Source of the DNA: Lentinula raphanica
Lineage: Eukaryota > Basidiomycota > Agaricomycetes > Agaricales > Omphalotaceae
Assembly (NCBI GenBank): GCA_027919835.1
Contig: JANVFP010000008.1
Coordinates: forward strand, 1,116,001 to 1,180,000
Length of the DNA stretch: 64,000 bases
Direction of reading: 5' to 3'
Of the stretch, positions 59,121-64,000 are shown in pieces; position 1 is the stretch's first letter; each line of letters opens with the position of its first letter. Under the pieces are notes generated by a model. That model worked only from the letters and a program-made list of their open reading frames with translations, had not been told where the DNA came from and ran no database searches. The translations under genes were made by a program, and so were the position numbers.

Positions 59121-62058
59121 ATGCGACCTGAACAGTTCATTCTGCTTGAAGCTGAAGAATACGATGATCTTGAGCGGGATAGTTCAGATGGCAAAAAAGC
59201 CAACGATGAATCCAGCTCTCGCGTTACGCCACTACCACCGCAATATCACCTTCCATCCGCCAATGCGTCATCTCACTTCGATCGGTTGGTTCACCATCTT
59301 GAAGAATTCATACATCGTCAGCGACCTAGCAGAGCTCTCGATCATACAGATCGCGAGACTCGAACTACTTTACCCTTATCACCCCCGCCGGATATTACGT
59401 CTGACTTGGATCGAGAGCAAGATTGGGACATCCCATATGCTGTCGAACTGACCAAGGAACAACGGTTGCTGAAGCATTGGATCAAGAAATATCTAGGCGA
59501 CGGAGGACTAGCCATTTTCGGGTATAAGCTGTTCTACGTGCGCTGCCAGGTAAGAGTCAATGGATTAATTATCCCATTAAATTCAACTCAACCGCCATCA
59601 ATCCAGCGTCAGTACGAACAAAGCATCATAAATCGTATCCGCACAGATATTCAAGACCAAAACATCGATCCTTTAATTCTTCGAGCCACATTTCCTTCTA
59701 CTTTGCCTGGCGGTATATATCTCCAGGCACAAAGCATGTTGCCTCAGAATATCACACTCGCATCTTACCTGCTCACTATTCCTGGCCTCTTATACCCCAA
59801 AGCACCCCGCGTCGTTTTTTCGGCCCACGAGTCTGTTCATAACATTTCTCCGGCACCATCCCGCACAGATCTAGTTCTTCCCATCCATAGCGTCATTGAG
59901 GATCCTGCGAGCATTGCACATATACTACGGGAACCACTTTTGCCCCATGAGTACCCACCTCGCACCTGGATCAAATGCAATCGCGGCCTGTATCAGAATG
60001 ATGTCGGGCTTGTCATAGATGATGATTTCAACGAAATCAACGATCGTGAGGAACGCTTGGTTTTATTGCATCCTAGACTTGATTGGTCCCAAGTATACGA
60101 CCTTTCCAGCGGTAAAACCACGCTCAAACGAAAGCGCGCTTTGAACAAACGCCCAGACGTTCTTCCTTGGCCACTCAGAGAATTGATCGCTAGACAATTT
60201 TGTGTTCCCGCACAATTAGATTGTGCTAGACACTGTAAATCATCTCATTCATGTGATCATTCCGCACCAACACAAAAGCGTTATATATGTCTAGAACAAT
60301 ACTGGCAGAACGGCCTTGTTCTCGTACGTGTAAAACTCAAGGATATGGACACTGCTTCGGAAATGCCAGCCGACGTTCGCCACTATTTCTTGGCTTCCAA
60401 TCATCCCGAGGTTCATCAATCTCTACGTTCGATACCTCCGCCATCCTCCTGGGAATTTCGCATTGGGGAGGCTGTCCGTTTTACTGATTTTGATGGCACT
60501 TGGTGTACGTCAGAAGGAGAGTATCCCTTTGAACTACCTGCAGGGCAAACCGAAGGCGTTATTCACTACGTCGGATCTTCCTACTGTGAAATCAATATTC
60601 CTTTGCGAGGCCCAAACTTCACGGTTAATTCGCTTCACATACTGTCGAAAACTCATCTTGAGAAGATATTTAACCCTGGCGACATAGTTCTCCTTCTGTC
60701 TGGTGCTTGTCAAAGACTCTCCCTGAAATCTCGAAATCACGATCCTGAAACACTGGCTGAAGCAGAGGAGATGAACCAGGAAGGCGTAGTGATTTCTGTA
60801 GGGCCTGCTCAAGTAGAGGTGATGCTCCGGGACCATCACGATGAGGTGAAATCTCCTTCTCAGTCATCATAGTAGTTTACTCATTTGATGAAAGTTCCTT
60901 GATTTTCACCCAAATACGCTTACGAAGGTCGAAAACTCAACCTCAAATCAGGTTCAAGTTCGCTATCGCCCGAAAGACCATTTGGGCGCACCTTTCGACC
61001 ATAATATGTCTCCGGCGACTCAGCCCTCTACTAGAGCAGTCCCCTGGAAAAACTTGCAAGTTTACCCCGTCAAATTTTTAAACAAGGGCTATCGTGCCAT
61101 CGTCATGGATGCACGAGTAGACAAAAGCACCCTGAGCGGGCTTTCCGTCCGAATCCGTTTTGAAACTCAGGGAATGAGTAATCCGTTCGCTTGGGTCGAC
61201 TATGACGGCCTTCGCCGCGTGGACAACAATCGATTCCTCCATGACATTGATGGTAACAACGAGGCCGGCTCGCATACGGACTGGGATAGTTACTGGAATC
61301 TGAAGCCCGATTATCTTCCTCAGTATTCAGCTGAAGAACGTCGTCTCTTGAACAAAGGGACATTATTAGAAGAAACTGCTCAGGCAAGCGACTCAGACAT
61401 AACAGATGGCACACTCGAAGATTCGAGCCGTCCATCAACCCCTTGTTCTTCCCCGCCGAGCACCGCGACTGATCCAGCTTGGGACCCTTGCTCTCCCGAT
61501 CCTCCACGGCACTGGATACTCGATCCTCGTATCGCAAAAGGTTTACCTGAAGACATGGAATTATTAGTGGCCACTACGACCAACCCAGGGCGAGATCGAA
61601 AAGTTCTTCTCCGAAATATCAACGGAACAACTTTGGTCTATTCTGTCGTAGGAAGCCGGCTTGGAGGGAGAAAGCCCAGTGACAGTGATATCGTTGAAGT
61701 AGACCCTTTCACCATCCTCGAGACCCCGCGCTCATTATGCATACCTTCCAATGCCGGGATTGCCAAAGGCCTCTACCTTATCTGCTCCGGGAATCGAACT
61801 GGGCTATTGTGTCGCCGGTTAACTTACATGATGCGCTTAGATTCATCGAAACCTCCCCGGTGGTTGGTTCAGGTGGTCAAGGTCAGACGCAAACCCGGCA
61901 TTCGAGTAAGATTTGACGAAACTCTTGACACATCCTATGGACCTCAATGGGTTGAAGCCGCAGATCTTGTTGCAGTTCATGAAAATGATGCAATGCGATC
62001 ATCAGCAAATGCCCAGTTGGATCCAATTCGACGTTTGTATGAGCCATTGCATGAATGA
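59121..62058 (+). CDS. Spt5-like protein, copy D (right arm)
   Basis: Identical in protein sequence to copy C and inverted relative to it. ATG at 59121; introns at 59550-59606 (57 bp, in frame) and 60846-60894 (49 bp); stop at 62056-62058. Counting from this ATG without splicing, NGN lies at about residues 135-232 and KOW-like stretches at about 280-305, 440-500 and 530-575. The Cys/His cluster is at 361-380 (C361, C368, H371, C372, H376, C378, H380). The last exon has KOW-like stretches near its start and around its residue 275, with a Ser/Pro-rich linker (TPCSSPPSTATDPAWDPCSP) between them. Splice ends are canonical and no defect is visible, unlike nearly every other gene in the window. Confidence 0.75.
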
Positions 62059-62524
62059 CCAGGCATACACTTCTACTACTACGTGTACTACTACATTTTC
62101 TTTTATTGGGAATCTGAGAATCTGTGTTTGACGTATTCTAGGCACTAAAAGTATTTACCGTGGTCGCTATCTAATCAGCTCAAAGTCCGTGTTATCATTA
62201 TTCATTCATTAGTTAGCACTGAGCGATAATATAAAAATATTTGGACCAAAGGACAGCAGAAAGTAAGATTGATTCATGCACATTGTCTATACTCATGTAT
62301 TAACAAACATTTTAGGATAGGTAGTTATTCGTACTCGCCAAAAGGTACACAAGAGGGCAAGATAGTAGCATGGGCAGAAACCAATAGACGAGACCAATGG
62401 CAATAGCAGGTACTGTAAGATGCATGGTTAGTTCAAATTCATCACGCAATAGATCTAATTATCAAGGAAAAGAAAGGTACGAATTTGGTTTCGCTCTTCT
62501 TCCACTCCATTCAACAAGATTTCT
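62059..62524. other. intergenic between convergent Spt5-like copy D and gene X
   Basis: Mirror of 51092-51557; no gene. Confidence 0.5.
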
Positions 62525-63340
62525 TCAGTCAGACAAAGGTACGAGGAAGTCTCCAATGTCGTCAGAGAAGTAGTCTATGTCCTCTTGTCTCAAATACAGG
62601 AGATCTACTTCATCTAGTTCAGCTGACTGTGGGTTTGGTTTTACCCCTTCAGGCAAGAATTTTGGATGCGAGAACAAATACACAATTCGTTGCCACGTCC
62701 TATGGGCCGACTTATGTTTCGGGTCTGCTCAACGCGGTAGGTAAGTATTCTAATGCAAGCAATGTTGCTGTTACTCACTTGGATCGAGAGGTGGAACATT
62801 TTCGGGGTCCCATTTATGCGTACTCGAGACCTGGGAAGCCCAAAGATAATCGATAAAGACTGAATTTTTTTTGAAGTCTCTGTCGGTCCATTTCATTCGC
62901 GCAATGATGTCATGGAAGGAGTCCTGGCTACCGCTTGACCAGGTATAGTGCTGTCTCTTGAGCCCCTTCGAATGGTCGTATCCCAACCAGATCAGAACAT
63001 CGTACGTATATCTCCATCACGAATCAGATCTATGAGATCGTCCGTTCTCTCATTCGTCTTTTCATAGGACTCGCCGTGGATTATGACACACATCGTCGAT
63101 GTTCATAATTTGTGGGCGGCCAGAAAGATCGGGTGCCGGGGTGTGAGGTGTAGCAATTGAACGTTTTGACTTCCTCGAGGTCCTAGTAGGGAGTAAGGGC
63201 TTAGGCTTCTTCGAGGGCTTAGAGAACAAGGACCTAGTCTTCCTTGATGAAGATGGAAGGGACTGGGATGAGGATGAGGATGGAGATGAGATTGACAAAT
63301 GTGGAAGTGTAATACGATTCGGATGCAATTGGGAGCGAAG
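62525..63340 (-). CDS. gene X, unknown, acidic C-terminus (right arm)
   Basis: Mirror of the left-arm gene X. Exons at about 63004-62779 and 62724-62525, intron 62725-62778. The Ser/Pro/Lys-rich upstream stretch lies at about 63062-63340. Because the roughly 430-bp left-specific piece is absent here, that stretch is joined directly to RPIGRIPELGDIPDGL-type sequence further upstream (one frame runs 63585-63103), which may reflect the original arrangement or a deletion. Function unknown. Confidence 0.5.
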
Positions 63341-63584
63341 CAGGCGTTGACACGTGGTCCAAAGTTCCGGACGGAGCCGGGAGGGGAGACAACGTGGAGT
63401 CGATGAGGAAGGATAAAATGCAGCGCCGATGGAGACAGGGGCGACCACACTGCTGCAAAATACTTTTTTACAGATTCAGACGGCTGATCTGTTACCAGCG
63501 CAAACAATTTTTGATTTAGTCCGTCCGGAATGTCCCCTAATTCTGGTATGCGACCTATTGGCCGAAAGTTGGCTAAGGTGTTCA

Positions 63585-64000
63585 ATGGACGTTCAGACGT
63601 TCAGACGTTGGCGGCTCCATCGCTGACGCTATCCACGTGTTTGGGTTTTTTTTAGCGAATCTTCAATGGTAGGTGCGAACTGCTTCAGCACCAAACTAAT
63701 GGCTAACGATGAATCTAAGGTAATGCAGCCATTCACTTTCACCAGCGAGTTGGGTGTCTCCATTTGTAGGTGGTAATATTCAATTAGACCTTGAGGTTTT
63801 TGGTAGGCCTTTGCTGTGAGGGCCAAATGGAGTGAAACCGCTGAAATGGAAAATCAGGCTCATGACTGCGCGCAAAAACAACGATACGGACTTGGCGGGG
63901 AAGACGTAATTGACTATCTGTCAGGGTAAAGTTGGGGACTACAGGGCGCATCGAAAGCTTTTGTGACTTGTCGAAAGAATGAGTAGTAGCCATAATGGTC
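63585..64000 (-). CDS. unidentified gene at the outer end of the right arm, cut by the window
   Basis: Mirror of 49163-49600. Open pieces: MATTHSFDKSQKLSMRPVVP and QVRIVVFARSHEPDFPFQRF HSIW (63993-63784), then in another frame ALTAKAYQKPQGLIEYYHLQ (63826-63629), which is longer open here than in the left arm. A one-base frame change separates them. No family recognised. Confidence 0.35.

Larger units (their letters stand above)
58350..64000 (-). repeat. right arm of the giant inverted repeat (runs off the window)
   Basis: Mirror of 49163-55266. It starts where similarity begins at 58350 and reaches the last base, so its full length is unknown; the matching left sequence at 49163 lies inside an open frame that continues outward. 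Contains an intact Spt5-like gene (plus strand) and gene X (minus strand). Confidence 0.95.

Noticed and set aside
49163..64000. Palindrome as an assembly mirror artefact
   Set aside because: The spacer is not symmetric, a 430-bp stretch is in one arm only, and single-base differences exist; still to be proven by spanning reads.

Overview
The window looks like a gene-poor, repeat-rich accessory region of a filamentous basidiomycete, most likely an Agaricomycete. The signs are numerous short GT-AG introns of 41-68 bp, no operons, and protein families typical of that group: an Agaricomycete hAT transposase, a large integrase-core gene, MUG113/T5orf172-like GIY-YIG proteins, a HECT-like ligase and basidiomycete-type PRP8, ARP3, ATG17, ACC1 and PPR sequences. 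The species cannot be named from the sequence.

Layout. 0-4.4 kb: an unrecognised spliced gene on the minus strand and a 240-bp-period minisatellite. 4.5-5.8 kb: a perfect 18-bp hairpin and a degenerate LINE 3' end. 5.9-7.4 kb: a broken PPR gene. 8-12 kb: a hAT transposase gene, almost complete. 12.4-12.9 kb: a GIY-YIG gene. 14.3-16.2 kb: a decayed acetyl-CoA carboxylase in which the biotin-carboxylase part is joined to the carboxyltransferase end. 16.8-22.0 kb: an integrase-core gene split by a 3.04-kb foldback element whose removal restores the reading frame exactly. 23.1-26.4 kb: an intact gene built like the elongation factor Spt5 (acidic N-terminus, NGN, several KOWs). 27.3-30.5 kb: a HECT-like gene. 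31.6-32.9 kb: a deletion derivative of the Spt5-like gene. 33.6-40.5 kb: an intron-containing PRP8 pseudogene carrying a 423-bp MITE with an 8-bp target duplication. 41.2-45.6 kb: remnants of an Agaricomycete family, ARP3 and ATG17. 46.1-48.6 kb: second, truncated copies of the GIY-YIG and integrase genes. 49.16-64.0 kb: a very large inverted repeat (arms of about 6 kb, the right one running off the window), each arm with an intact Spt5-like gene and a convergent unknown gene; the 3.1-kb spacer is a rearranged copy of the ARP3 locus.

How it fits together. Essential housekeeping genes (PRP8, ACC1, ARP3, ATG17) are present only as decayed copies that keep their introns, so they arose by DNA-level duplication and not by retroposition. 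The Spt5-like genes, in contrast, are open in three of four copies, are disposed in direct and inverted orientation around other genes, and carry a conserved Cys/His cluster that I do not know from canonical Spt5. The best candidate for something new is therefore a dispersed, apparently maintained Spt5-like (NGN-KOW) gene family forming the arms of a giant palindrome. The second is the foldback element with a 7-bp target duplication. No tRNA, rRNA or CRISPR was seen.
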